64,000 nucleotides of DNA from Virgibacillus proomii (GCF_900162615.1 NZ_FUFN01000009.1:1086403-1150402), one strand, 5' to 3'; shown: positions 18,324-27,835, numbered from the stretch's first letter. Made by a program: numbers and translations. The notes: generated from the letters alone by a model not told the origin.

Positions 18324-19589
18324 TCAAACTTCTCTTTTTCCAGTTACATATTCATAGATGAGAGATTTTTTATAGTTTTCTAGTTCTTCGATTGCCTTTA
18401 CTTTTTTTGTGATTAATTTATCTATTTGTTTTATTTTATAGTTTAAATAATTTACTATTTCTAATTGTTCTTCTAAGGGTGGAACTGCAATTGGATAATT
18501 CATTATAAAATTTGTGGATACCCTTTGTAATCCGGCAACTCCAGTCATACTTGAAGAACCATATTGTATAAAGATGTCATTTCTTAAAAAATAAAACAGA
18601 AATTCTTGAATTACTCCCTTATCTTTGTTTCTTAATACAAATATTTCGGATGTGCCAAATCCAGTCTTATTCAGAAGGTTTTTAGCAACTGCGATATTAC
18701 CATTTTCAAAAGATGGTCTAACTTTTGCTATTACAATGTCTCCCTCAGCAAAATACGTATACTTATTTTCTAGTTTTTCTGTTTTATCTTTTTCTGTATT
18801 TATTATAAATCCATTTTTTAACTTATTCATTGGTAAAAAAGTTGCTTCGCTAGGCAATTTACATAAATGCTCATGTTTTGATGGGTCTATTTCTACATGG
18901 TATTTTATTTTTGATAAAGTCCAATGTTTTGGATGATATTTAATCTCTTCTCTATCAACACTTTCCATTTCAACATCTGATTTTAAACCTTTTGTAACTG
19001 TTTCTGTAATAATAGATTGTTTATATCTTTTAAATTCTTCAATTGATAGTTTTGTTTCATTTATTATGCTATCTATTTTCTTAATAATAGTATCCAGTTT
19101 CTTCCCAATTTTTACTTGCTCGTCAATATCTGGAATTGGTATTGAAATATTCTTCATTTTATCCCATCTTGTGGACCATAGATCTGCAACAATCCCTGAA
19201 CCCCATCTATAAAATTCTTCTGCAAATGAATAGTTTTTTAATAAATACTTTGTATATTCTTTAGACATTGAATTAGAATAGATTACCGTATTAATTACTG
19301 ATACAGACCCGTTTGAATACGCTATGCCAGCTGACATTTTTCTATCTGACCTAGAATTAATAACAAAATCATCTTTAAGGACTAATTTCCTGTTAATATG
19401 ATCAGATGATTTCGCAGCAGTTTCTAATTGTGGAACAACTCCATCTTTAGTAACTGATAATGGCTCATAATCCAAATCTGAAACTTTTTCATTTCTTTCA
19501 ATATAGTGTGCTCCGATTTTTGAAATTTCCCAATGCTTTGGTATCTCCCCAATCCACTCAACACCTGAGTCTTTCATTTCTCTAGTCAA
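18324..19589 (-). CDS. hsdS: Type I restriction enzyme, specificity subunit
   Basis: 421 residues with two target-recognition domains, each followed by a conserved helix (LDTIIKKIDSIINET near 180 and LNYKIKQIDKLITKKVKAI near 385). Both halves begin with the HWEISKI/HWTLSKI-type motif typical of HsdS. It decides which bipartite sequence is methylated or cut. The start overlaps the hsdM stop by eight bases. Only one hsdS is visible, without inverted repeats that would suggest phase-variable shuffling. The sequence recognised cannot be read from the protein by eye. Confidence 0.93.
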   Translation of the reverse strand: MTREMKDSGVEWIGEIPKHWEISKIGAHYIERNEKVSDLDYEPLSVTKDGVVPQLETAAKSSDHINRKLVLKDDFVINSRSDRKMSAGIAYSNGSVSVINTVIYSNSMSKEYTKYLLKNYSFAEEFYRWGSGIVADLWSTRWDKMKNISIPIPDIDEQVKIGKKLDTIIKKIDSIINETKLSIEEFKRYKQSIITETVTKGLKSDVEMESVDREEIKYHPKHWTLSKIKYHVEIDPSKHEHLCKLPSEATFLPMNKLKNGFIINTEKDKTEKLENKYTYFAEGDIVIAKVRPSFENGNIAVAKNLLNKTGFGTSEIFVLRNKDKGVIQEFLFYFLRNDIFIQYGSSSMTGVAGLQRVSTNFIMNYPIAVPPLEEQLEIVNYLNYKIKQIDKLITKKVKAIEELENYKKSLIYEYVTGKREV

Positions 19590-21366
19590 CGTTACTCACA
19601 TCCTTGCTCGATAACGCTTGGAAGTTCGCAACAATCGATTCTTCTAATTTTTTAATTCTTTCAGCTATTACTTCAGAAGGTTCCGGTGGAGTAAATTCAT
19701 AGAACAATCGTGTAAAAGGTATCTCATAACCAATTTTATCTCTCTTTCTATCCATCCATGCATCTGGGTTAAATGGTAATACTTCCCGTTCAAAATAGGC
19801 ATCAATGTCTTCTTTTAATGGAATATCTTCTGTATCACGTAATTTCGTATCTGCTACAGGTTTATTTTTCTTCAAGATGACATTTCCATCTTCATCACGT
19901 TGCGGACTTTCTACCGTTACACGTGTATAGCCGAAATCCTCATTATCAAGAATCTTTGACTCTACTATTTTTTCACCTAATCTATATTCTTTATTATCAA
20001 ATTCACCATATGCTTGCACAATCATATGTCTACATTCTTCAGAAATATCTACACGCTTTTCCCCAATATTCTTCCTTCGTTTTTCAAACGTTTTTGAAGC
20101 GTCTATTAGTTGTACTTTTCCTTCACGTTCGGGGGATTTGTTTTTTGTAATTACCCAAATATATGTTGATATCCCTGTGTTATAAAATAAGTCATTCGGT
20201 AATTGGACAATTGTTTCCAACCAATCATTTTCAATGACATATTGCCGAATACTGCTCTCTCCCCCACCTGGATTGCCTGAAAATAGCGCCGAACCATTAT
20301 GAATAATCGCCATTCTTCCTGCCTCTTTTAGCTTTGAGATCCCATTTAATTGAAAGAGTAATTGGCCATCACTTATTTTCGGCAGTCCGACACCAAAACG
20401 TCCGTTTTCTCCTAATGCATGTTCAGCCTTTACAGCCTTTTGATCCCTTTTCCAATCGCTGCCAAAAGGTGGATTGGAAATACAGTAATCAAATTCATAT
20501 CCATCAAATTGATCATTTGATAAAGTACTTCCTATTGCCATATTGTCTGGATTCCCGCCACGAATCATCGTATCTGCTTTAGCAATTGCATATGTTTCTG
20601 GATTTAATTCTTGTCCATATGTTCTTACTTCTGCATTTTCGTTAAAATCCCGGATGCGTTCTTGCATTGCTGATAACATTTGTGACGTTCCCATCGTTTG
20701 ATCGTACACCGTTTTTACAACATCTTCTCCTGTTAGCGTATCTCTATCTTCAATTAAAAGTAAATCTGTCATTAAATAAATAATATCTCGACTTGTGAAA
20801 TGTTCCCCTGCTTCTTCGTTATAACTCTCTGAAAATTTACGAACTAATTCCTCGAAAATATATCCCATATCTGTACTAGTTACTTTATCTGGACCAAGAT
20901 ATGATTCTTTTTTATTAAATTCTTGAATGACATGAAATAGCGCATCATTATCAGCTAATGTAGAAATTTCAACATCGAATTTAAAGTTTGCTAAAATATC
21001 TAGCATATTATCTGAAAAACTATTTAAATAAGCTCGGAAGTTTGTCTCGATATTTGCTGGATCTGCTAATAATGTATCAAATGTATATACGCTAGTATTG
21101 TAGAAGGAATAACCCGATGCTTGTGTTAAAAAACGATGTCGAAAAACTTCATTCAAATCTTTACATTGCTCTGACGCTTTAAGCACTTTATCACGTGTTG
21201 GTAATAACGTATCGTGCAATCGCTTAATTACGGTCATGGGTAAAATCACTTTTCCATATTCGTGTGGTTTGTATAACCCTCTTAATATATCAGCAACGTT
21301 CCAAATTAAATTGGCCTGTTTTTGTACATTTATCGTCGTTTGTGCATTACGTTGTTTTTCTGTCAT
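19582..21366 (-). CDS. hsdM: Type I restriction-modification DNA methyltransferase subunit
   Basis: 594 residues. An N-terminal HsdM helical domain is followed by the N6-adenine methylase core: GEHFTSRDIIYLM (SAM-binding approach) and the catalytic NPPFGSDW near residue 298. HsdM with HsdS makes the modification enzyme and, with HsdR, the nuclease. It is the first gene of the operon. The promoter should lie in 21367-21650; nothing decisive was recognised there. Type I systems are frequent cargo of staphylococcal SCC elements, which fits its place next to an rlmH-linked recombinase remnant. Confidence 0.95.
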   Translation of the reverse strand: MTEKQRNAQTTINVQKQANLIWNVADILRGLYKPHEYGKVILPMTVIKRLHDTLLPTRDKVLKASEQCKDLNEVFRHRFLTQASGYSFYNTSVYTFDTLLADPANIETNFRAYLNSFSDNMLDILANFKFDVEISTLADNDALFHVIQEFNKKESYLGPDKVTSTDMGYIFEELVRKFSESYNEEAGEHFTSRDIIYLMTDLLLIEDRDTLTGEDVVKTVYDQTMGTSQMLSAMQERIRDFNENAEVRTYGQELNPETYAIAKADTMIRGGNPDNMAIGSTLSNDQFDGYEFDYCISNPPFGSDWKRDQKAVKAEHALGENGRFGVGLPKISDGQLLFQLNGISKLKEAGRMAIIHNGSALFSGNPGGGESSIRQYVIENDWLETIVQLPNDLFYNTGISTYIWVITKNKSPEREGKVQLIDASKTFEKRRKNIGEKRVDISEECRHMIVQAYGEFDNKEYRLGEKIVESKILDNEDFGYTRVTVESPQRDEDGNVILKKNKPVADTKLRDTEDIPLKEDIDAYFEREVLPFNPDAWMDRKRDKIGYEIPFTRLFYEFTPPEPSEVIAERIKKLEESIVANFQALSSKDVSNVD

Positions 21367-21689
21367 GATGTAACTTCCTTTCTCCGTCCTGTAACTAATT
21401 ATCTACATATATATTACCATATTTCATTTAAAGTCATGATAATGGAATAGAACACCTATAACGAGAATAAAACCAATAGTAATTAAGTATAAATAAATTC
21501 TATATCAAACATTAAAAGAAATGTTTCTATTTATGATTGAAAGATTGAATCTAGAATAGTAGATCAATTATAAGAATATGCTTATAATTTGTCGAACCAA
21601 TCTTTCTCCCCATTTGGTTTGATGCACCTAAAATCTCTATCTGAAATTTGAAGGTGAATTAGTGCACTGTCAAATTGACGGGAGAGAAA

Positions 21690-22470
21690 ACGAAGAAAAG
21701 GCACAAATCCAAACTACATAGTAGTCAAAGGAATACACGAGCCAATTATTGCTGAAGATACTTCGGATAAGGCAAACACATTAATGAAGCAACGTCAACA
21801 GGAGCGCCACGACAATATACTGAGAACATCCCATTAACATCAATTGCAAAATGTCCAGAATGTGGATCATATATGGCAAGCGCTTCGGTTCCAGGCATAA
21901 AGATGGCACTAAATTACGTTATTATGTTTGCGGTCGCTATCATAACGGTGGAAAAGCAGTATGCAATCCTAACACTGTTAACGCTAGTGTTAGAACAATC
22001 AGTATATGATAGGCTTGCTAAAACTTTACAATCCGATTCCGTCATTGATGCAATCACAGATTCAATAAATAAGCAAATTGCTAAACAATATACTAAAAAT
22101 GTTACTAGTGTTGAAGCTAGTATGATAAAAACGTATAGCTGAATTAGAGTCTCAAAAGAAAAGGATTCAGGATAGTGTAATGACTGGATCAGGATTTTAC
22201 ACATCTGAAGAAGCTAAAGAAAGATTTGCTGAACTCCGTATGGAAAAAACTGATTTAAAGGATTCATTAGCAAAGCTACTAAGTGAGCAAAAAGTGAATG
22301 ATATTCTGGTAAAAGAGGTCAGTACAGATTTTATACGCGAGCAACTTAAAGAATTCCTAGAACTCAAAGATCGATTAAATGTAATAAAGTTCAGACAACT
22401 TCTTGCAGCATCTATCAAAAGAATTGATATTAGCAATAAAAAGCTAAAAGATATTCAATTTTATTTTATT
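21690..22470 (+). pseudogene. Large serine recombinase, C-terminal remnant
   Basis: Several frames together spell the end of a large serine recombinase: VKGIHEPIIAEDT and NTLMKQRQQ (recombinase domain), then a zinc ribbon (CPECG ... LRYYVCGRYHNGGKAVC), then a coiled-coil and C-terminal helices from VLEQSVYDRL to about IKRIDISNKKL. At least three frame changes are needed (near 21830, 21905 and 22130), and the N-terminal catalytic domain is missing. Ccr recombinases of SCC elements belong to this class. It lies directly beside the 3' end of rlmH, the classic SCC attachment site, so it is probably the integrase of the adjoining element. Confidence 0.75.
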
Positions 22471-22473
22471 GCA

Positions 22474-22522
22474 CATATCCCAGAAAGTAGGAGTCCTAGC
22501 GACTCCTACTTTCTGGGATATG
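22474..22522. repeat. Perfect 22-base inverted repeat next to rlmH
   Basis: Arms 22474-22495 and 22501-22522 are exact reverse complements around CTAGC. It lies 55 bases beyond the rlmH stop and overlaps the end of the recombinase remnant. No T run follows on the minus strand, so it is a poor classical terminator. SCC elements carry inverted repeats near their ends, so an element-end role is possible. Confidence 0.6.
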
Positions 22523-22577
22523 GTTACAAACAACTCCCATCTTACTTCGGGGATTATATTTTAAAGAAAACCACTAC

Positions 22578-22595
22578 CTATTTGTGGTACGGTTC
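22578..22595 (-). repeat. Candidate SCC-type attachment site in the rlmH 3' end
   Basis: GAACCGTACCACAAATAG, the last codons of rlmH. The partner copy at 7774-7791 matches at 14 of 18 positions in the same orientation, with three of the four differences at codon third positions or in the stop codon. Confidence 0.45.
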
Positions 22596-23057
22596 TCCCC
22601 GATTAATCCGAAATGCTCTATACACCTGCTCCAACAGAATGAACCGCATCACCTGATGCGGAAAGGTCATTTTTGAAAAAGATAGAGCTAAATCACTACG
22701 TTTTTGTACCTCTGCACTGATTCCAAGCGACCCGCCAATGACAAAGGCTATTTTGCTTTTCCCATAGGTGGCGAGCTCATCCAATTTGCTGGCAAATTGT
22801 TCTGAAGTGAGCATTTTGCCGTTAATTTCTAACGTAATGACATATGTATCTGGTTGAATATGACTTAAAATGCGTTCGCCTTCTTTTTGCTTAACATCTA
22901 ACATTTGCGCTTCACTTAGGTTTTCTGGTGCTTTTTCATCCGCCACTTCAATGATCTTTACTTTTGCGTATGTGCTTAAGCGTTTTAAATATTCTTGTAT
23001 GCCTTGCTTCAAGTACTTCTCTTTTAATTTTCCTACTGATACAATCGTGATTTTCAT
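22578..23057 (-). CDS. rlmH: 23S rRNA (pseudouridine1915-N3)-methyltransferase RlmH
   Basis: 159 residues, full length. The SPOUT knot motif is visible as FVIGGSLGIS, then LSFSKMTFPHQVMR and the C-terminal EQVYRAFRINRGEPYHK. RlmH methylates pseudouridine 1915 in helix 69 of 23S rRNA on the 70S ribosome. AAGGACG precedes the ATG. Its last codons form the attachment site for SCC elements in staphylococci (orfX), and here a recombinase remnant and defence genes abut exactly this end. In B. subtilis (yydA) it follows htrC; here htrC is about 32 kb away. Confidence 0.97.
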   Translation of the reverse strand: MKITIVSVGKLKEKYLKQGIQEYLKRLSTYAKVKIIEVADEKAPENLSEAQMLDVKQKEGERILSHIQPDTYVITLEINGKMLTSEQFASKLDELATYGKSKIAFVIGGSLGISAEVQKRSDLALSFSKMTFPHQVMRFILLEQVYRAFRINRGEPYHK

Positions 23058-23428
23058 TATGTATGACGTCCTTCACAGATCTCGTTTTTCCTTAGTTTAC
23101 CACAATGCAATTGTATCTTTAATCCAATCTAATAAATTTAAGCCCTGTATAAAATGATTCTTTCTGCTAAAGAAGAGAGAATACTTTGCCTCGAATCAAG
23201 CTAAGTACAGCCCAAAGGCCCCTATCACATCATTCATTAAGTATTAGCTTTACAAAGACAATCCCACCACGATATACATAGCAAAGATAAAGACTACGCT
23301 ACTTGTCACAAGAATTCCAGTTGCCGTTTTTGAAAGCCTCTTTACCTGTTTCCCTTTATACCAACCGGAGAATTGAAACTTGTTTCGATAAAGACTTGGC
23401 GATAAGCCAAGTTTTTCTAAACATAAAC

Positions 23429-23461
23429 AAACCGAACAATTATAGAATAATTGTTCGGTTT
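23429..23461. terminator. Strong bidirectional-type terminator
   Basis: Perfect 15-base arms (AAACCGAACAATTAT and its complement) with a 3-base loop, flanked by A and T runs. It stands between rlmH and guaC and may insulate the divergent units. Confidence 0.6.
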
Positions 23462-23611
23462 TTGCTATTTCGTATTTGCTTATGTCCCTGCCCCTTTTTC
23501 GTTACTCGATTTTTTAAATTCCCTATTGAAGATCTCTCCCCACAATTTCACCATCTAAAATCTCAACTATTCTCATTTCCTTATCGTTTTTAAACCCTTC
23601 GAAATAAAACT

Positions 23612-23650
23612 TTGACTTCTTGTGCAAAATCGTGTACATTACTAATGTAC
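23612..23650 (+). promoter_or_regulatory. guaC promoter with overlapping palindrome
   Basis: TTGACT (23612-23617) and TACATT (23635-23640) are spaced by exactly 17 bases, a good sigma-A fit, about 60 bases before the guaC start. The palindrome GTACATT-act-AATGTAC (23634-23650) covers the -10 box, so a bound protein would block transcription. The regulator is unknown. The following CGAAC is part of, but not a full match to, a PurR box. Confidence 0.5.
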
Positions 23651-23701
23651 GAACGTTAAATAAAAATATTTTATTATTATTCGGATTTAGAGGTGTAAAG
23701 C

Positions 23702-24688
23702 ATGGAAAATGTATTTGATTACGAAGATATTCAATTAATTCCTGCAAAATGTATTGTTAGCAGTCGTTCAGAATGTGATACAAGTGTCACCTTAGGAGGG
23801 AATACGTTTAAATTACCTGTCGTTCCTGCAAATATGCAAACAATCATTGATGAAAAAATTGCGATCATGTTAGCTGAAAATGGCTATTTTTATATTATGC
23901 ATCGTTTTAAACCAGAAAAGCGTATCGACTTCATAAAAGATATGCGAAGTCGTGGACTCATTGCATCCATTAGTGTTGGTGTCAAGGAAGAAGAATATGC
24001 GTTTGTTGAAAAGCTGGCAGAAGAAAAGCTGGTACCAGAATATATTACGATCGATGTTGCCCATGGGCATTCGGATTTGGTTATTAATATGATTAAGCAT
24101 ATTAAAAAATATTTACCAAACAGTTTTCTTATTGCTGGAAACGTAGGAACGCCGGAAGCTGTGAGAGAACTGGAAAATGCCGGTGCTGACGCAACCAAGG
24201 TCGGTATTGGACCAGGAAAGGTATGTATTACGAAAATTAAAACTGGCTTTGGTACAGGGGGCTGGCAATTGGCAGCTCTCCGCTGGTGTGCAAAGGCAGC
24301 AAGTAAGCCAATTATTGCTGATGGTGGAATTCGTACACATGGCGATATTGCCAAATCGATCCGTTTTGGAGCGTCCATGGTAATGATTGGTTCTCTTTTT
24401 GCCGGACACGAAGAATCACCAGGTGAAACGATTGAAAGAGATGGAAAAATTTTGAAAGAATATTTTGGATCTGCTTCCGAATTTCAAAAAGGTGAAAGAA
24501 AAAATGTCGAAGGTAAAAAAATGCTTGTAGAACATAAAGGTTCTTTAAAAGACACATTAAGGGAAATGGAACAGGATTTACAATCATCTATTTCCTACGC
24601 TGGCGGAAAAAAACTGGAAGCGATTCGCAATGTGGATTACGTCGTGGTAAAAAATTCTATCTTTAACGGCGATAAAATTATTTATTAA
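23702..24688 (+). CDS. guaC: GMP reductase
   Basis: 328 residues, the length of type 2 GMP reductases. The IMP dehydrogenase/GMP reductase barrel is intact: the substrate loop GIGPGKVCITKIKTG with the catalytic Cys175, IIADGGIRTHGDIAKSIRFGA, and MVMIGSLFAGHEESPG. There are no CBS domains, which separates it from GuaB. It converts GMP to IMP with NADPH for purine salvage. AGAGGTG lies upstream of the ATG, and a promoter with overlapping palindrome lies at 23612-23650. Confidence 0.95.
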   Translation: MENVFDYEDIQLIPAKCIVSSRSECDTSVTLGGNTFKLPVVPANMQTIIDEKIAIMLAENGYFYIMHRFKPEKRIDFIKDMRSRGLIASISVGVKEEEYAFVEKLAEEKLVPEYITIDVAHGHSDLVINMIKHIKKYLPNSFLIAGNVGTPEAVRELENAGADATKVGIGPGKVCITKIKTGFGTGGWQLAALRWCAKAASKPIIADGGIRTHGDIAKSIRFGASMVMIGSLFAGHEESPGETIERDGKILKEYFGSASEFQKGERKNVEGKKMLVEHKGSLKDTLREMEQDLQSSISYAGGKKLEAIRNVDYVVVKNSIFNGDKIIY

Positions 24689-25100
24689 ATACGTGTTCAA
24701 AAAAAGGATTGAAGGTCGGTTATGACCCAACGTCAGAACAAAAGCTAGCAGTGATTAGTAACGTACAAACGGCGGATCTTCTGACGGGATAAAGTGAAAC
24801 TTCATTCCATGGTACGCCTTTCACGGAATGTTTAGAACCTTAATGGTATGATCTAAAGACCCTTGAACGAATCGGGCATTTAGGTGTCGTTTTTCCAATT
24901 TAGACTTCATCGCATTTTCTAAAATCTTGAAGTTTGTAGTCTTGCAGCACCTTACATCGAGTAATGCTTCATTCAAGGGGAGTGCTTTTCTCCTTGAAAA
25001 ACCGCGGTGTATTGCTGGCGGAGCTTCTCTGTCCTTGAGAAACCGGAATGTATTGCTGTCGTAGCCTTCCACGTCCTTGAACAGTAGATCAAAGATGCTT
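24689..25100. repeat. Mosaic of dispersed repeat modules D, A and C
   Basis: Order: module D (ACAAACGGCGGATCT, then GATAAAGTGAAACTTCATTC, ~24760-24810), a degenerate module A hairpin (24863-24960, entered by GAACGAATCGGGCATTTAGG), then two module C units with TCCTTGA and GTATTGCTG cores (24990-25085). No gene is present; the reading frame at 24821-25072 is repeat-derived. A short hairpin with T run at 25130-25170 (AAGCCTTAGCAC...GTGTCTGAGGCTTTTTT) may terminate the sortase transcript. Confidence 0.6.
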
Positions 25101-25272
25101 TCTATACAAATTTTATAAATTCCTAAACAATAAGAAGCCTTAGCACAAAAAGTTGTGTCTGAGGCTTTTTTATGAGCATTGATTTACTATCGCTACATGA
25201 TATGTTTTACCAAAACTTCGATCGCCAATTATATGGAATTTATTTCAAAGCTAAATACCAGTTACAGTCTAT

Positions 25273-25869
25273 TTATTTGCCCTTTGTGCTAATTAAATTT
25301 CCTTTTGTCGCAATTCGTTCTTTTCCATCAATTGTACAAGTAATTAATGTTATTTCCGCTTGTCCTTTTTTATCTTCTAAAACCTGTACTTCTGTTGGTT
25401 CGATTACCTCGGATGAATTTACCTGGTATACAAAAGTCTGCTCTTTTGTATGTAATAACACTTCATCACCTTTAACAACCTCTGGCAGATTTCGAAAATG
25501 GCGATCTCCGCGATACCCGCGATGTCCAGCAATCGTAAAATTATTTTTACCTGGTGTTTGATTCGGCTTCATTTGCGTTAATGCAACACTTAAATTTTCA
25601 TTCGTAGTCTCTGTTAACACTTTTTGTTTTAAATGGATGGATGGTATTTCAAGTTCTACTACCCCGTCTAATTCTTCCTTAGAAAATGGTAAATTATCAA
25701 TAGATGATAAATCTACATCTTCTCCATCAGCGTTGGCAATCATAGCAAGCGCTTCTTCCAAAGCGGTTACTTCCTTTTGCTGTTTCCATTCATAATAAAA
25801 TGGAATGGAAATTAGAACAAGCCCGATAAGTATAAATAAAATCCCTACCTTTATTTTTGTGTTTTTCAC
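25273..25869 (-). CDS. Sortase, class D-like
   Basis: 198 residues. An N-terminal membrane anchor (residues ~8-26) is followed by the sortase barrel with His116 (TIAGHRGY), Cys178 in TLITC and Arg185 (KERIATKG), the complete catalytic triad. Sortases cut LPxTG-type signals and join the protein to peptidoglycan. The TLxTC pattern and small size suit class D or a related Bacillus type; class assignment by eye is tentative. The likely substrate in this window is the LPQTG adhesin at 34627-40053, about 9 kb away and not in the same operon. Confidence 0.9.
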   Translation of the reverse strand: MKNTKIKVGILFILIGLVLISIPFYYEWKQQKEVTALEEALAMIANADGEDVDLSSIDNLPFSKEELDGVVELEIPSIHLKQKVLTETTNENLSVALTQMKPNQTPGKNNFTIAGHRGYRGDRHFRNLPEVVKGDEVLLHTKEQTFVYQVNSSEVIEPTEVQVLEDKKGQAEITLITCTIDGKERIATKGNLISTKGK

Positions 25870-26440
25870 ATCGACTCCCCCTTACAGCTACTTTCCAATC
25901 TCTGTTAATTCCTTTTCACTATTTACAAGATTTTTAATTCCTACATATCTGTTTACCCTATATCTAAGATGTGGTTAATAGAACAGAAGCATTGACAGCG
26001 GCACATCGCAAGAATAAAAAGCATTGTCTTTTTCAATAACAGAGAAGGTATGCAAGCGATACATCGTGGTTTTCGAGGATAAAGGTAAAGCTCTATTGCA
26101 TGAGGATGTTTTGCTTAATCCGAGTTACTGAAAACATAATTTCCGTTGTTTGATTAACAATATTTTTATTAATTTCGATTTCTCTACGATTCATTTTTAA
26201 GAAGTTTTCTAGATGCTTATTTTAAAGGATAGAGCTATACAAATTCTTTACAAAAATGGACGATGGTATTGCCTTCATACAAGTTAAAATCGTATTCCGC
26301 TACAATTTCCCAAATATTACAAAAACCATAGTCGACCATACTTTACGTTTCATTACCGATTTCTTTTTTCAAGCACGGTATAGATCTTCTTCATAACTTG
26401 CTATATAATAGTAAAAATACGTAAATAAGGAGGGTTCCTA
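25870..26440. other. Spacer before metA
   Basis: No gene of convincing quality. A 34-codon minus-strand frame at about 26232-26340 (YGFCNIWEIVAEYDFNLYE) lacks a ribosome site and may be a relic. TATAAT at 26403-26408 is a plausible -10 for metA. I saw no SAM riboswitch (no S-box core), although metA genes often have one. Confidence 0.45.
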
Positions 26441-27355
26441 GTGCCAATTACAATTCCAAAGCAGTTGCCAGCACATGACATATTGGAAAAAGAAAATATT
26501 TTTATTATGGATACGGTTCGTGCTACAACAAAAGATATTCGTCCATTAAATATCGTGATTGTTAATTTAATGCCGGAAAAAGAACGTACGGAAACTCAAT
26601 TGTTGCGGCTATTGGGGAATTCTCCCTTACAGGTTCTCGTGACATTTTTGCATACCGCAACACATGATTCAAAAACGGTTAGCAAGTCGCATTTGAAACA
26701 GTTTTATCATACGTTTGATGCTATTAAAGATAAACGGTATGACGGCATGATTATAACCGGTGCACCTGTGGAGTTGTTATCCTTTGAAGAAGTAAATTAT
26801 TGGGAAGAGCTTCAAAAGATTATGGAATGGTCTAAAACGCATGTCAGCTCAAGCTTGCATATTTGCTGGGCTGCTCAAGCAGCGCTTTATTATCACTATG
26901 GAGTTGGGAAACATGAGCTTTCTGGCAAATGCTCAGGCGTATTCGCCCATCAGGTTTTTCATCCAACAGTAGAGCTGATTCGGGGCTTTGATGATGAGTT
27001 TTTAGCACCACATTCTCGTTATACTGGAACACCAATGAAAGCGATTCAGAATGATAATCGGTTAACATTGCTGGCTGCTACGAAAGAAAATGATCCGTTC
27101 ATTATTATTTCAAATGATAAAAAGCATATTATGATAACTGGTCATTTAGAGTATGACAATGATACACTTGCTGAGGAATACCATCGTGATCGGAAAAAAG
27201 GATTGAACCCAGCCATTCCTAAAAACTATTTCCCAAATAACAATTTAGAAGAAGTACCATTAAATCGCTGGCGCTCGCATGCACATCTATTATTCTCTAA
27301 CTGGCTGAACTACTATGTATATCAAGAAACACCTTATGTATGGGAATTGAGCTAG
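26441..27355 (+). CDS. metA: Homoserine O-acetyltransferase (MetA family)
   Basis: 304 residues, full length. The MetA glutamine amidotransferase-like fold shows Cys142 in HICWAAQAAL, His235 and Glu237 in ITGHLEYD. Glu111 (GAPVEL) is the residue linked to acetyl-CoA rather than succinyl-CoA use in B. cereus MetA. The enzyme activates homoserine for methionine synthesis. The start is GTG at 26441, with AAGGAGG eight bases upstream. No other methionine gene is adjacent and no S-box was found, so its control is unclear. Confidence 0.93.
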   Translation: MPITIPKQLPAHDILEKENIFIMDTVRATTKDIRPLNIVIVNLMPEKERTETQLLRLLGNSPLQVLVTFLHTATHDSKTVSKSHLKQFYHTFDAIKDKRYDGMIITGAPVELLSFEEVNYWEELQKIMEWSKTHVSSSLHICWAAQAALYYHYGVGKHELSGKCSGVFAHQVFHPTVELIRGFDDEFLAPHSRYTGTPMKAIQNDNRLTLLAATKENDPFIIISNDKKHIMITGHLEYDNDTLAEEYHRDRKKGLNPAIPKNYFPNNNLEEVPLNRWRSHAHLLFSNWLNYYVYQETPYVWELS

Positions 27356-27835
27356 GGAATGACTTCAAGCTACTCGTTTTGCGACTATTATTCTCATGAA
27401 TACGGAGAGCCGGTGTTGACTGATCGTAGAAAAGAAATCGAAATTTGCTTATACGCTCCAGTAATTAAGCTAGACGATGCTACTTTCAAAAAAGATATCC
27501 ACCATGCAGAAACAGCTATGATTTCTTATATCAGAACAAAGGCTAAAATCGCAATGTTCTTGAAACATCGCGAAGTGTCTGTCGAAGTTTTCTCCTGTCC
27601 TTGAAAAAGAAGAACGCTTTTCTTATGCGATATATTGCTGACGAAGCATACTCTATCCTTGAAAAAGAATAACACTCTTTCTGCATGCGATGTGATGTGC
27701 TTAGTCAGGATGTATATCTATCTTGTTGACCAAAGAATCAGGCATTTAGGTGCCGTTATCCCCCTTCAACTTCTTCGTAATTTCTATAACTCTTGAAGTG
27801 GGAATCTTACGGCACCTTGCATGCAGGACAAATTT
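27356..27835. repeat. Mosaic of dispersed repeat modules B-like, C and A
   Basis: 27400-27500 resembles the tail of module B (GAGCCGGTGTTGACTGATCG ... AAGCTAGACGATGCTACTTT), as at 40880-40960. Two module C units follow (27600-27700, ATCCTTGAAAAAGAATAACA) and then module A (27731-27830), with arms GGTGCCGTTATC.../...GATCTTACGGCACC still pairing. The frame at 27359-27604 is explained by these repeats and is not called as a gene. Confidence 0.65.

Larger units (their letters stand above)
23058..23701. other. rlmH-guaC divergent spacer with gene relic, hairpins and promoter
   Basis: A minus-strand frame ending at 23250 encodes FSGWYKGKQVKRLSK, then a hydrophobic stretch (ILVTSSVVFIFAMYIVVGLSL), but has no convincing start; it is likely a small membrane-protein relic. 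A hairpin GACTTGGC/GCCAAGT at 23392-23413 recurs at 63960-63982. The remaining features are listed separately. Confidence 0.4.

Noticed and set aside
25870..26440. SAM riboswitch expected before metA
   Set aside because: No S-box core or terminator pair could be found in the 570-base upstream region.
27359..27604. 81-residue frame right after metA
   Set aside because: Its DNA matches the tail of repeat module B and module C elsewhere; the frame follows from the repeat.
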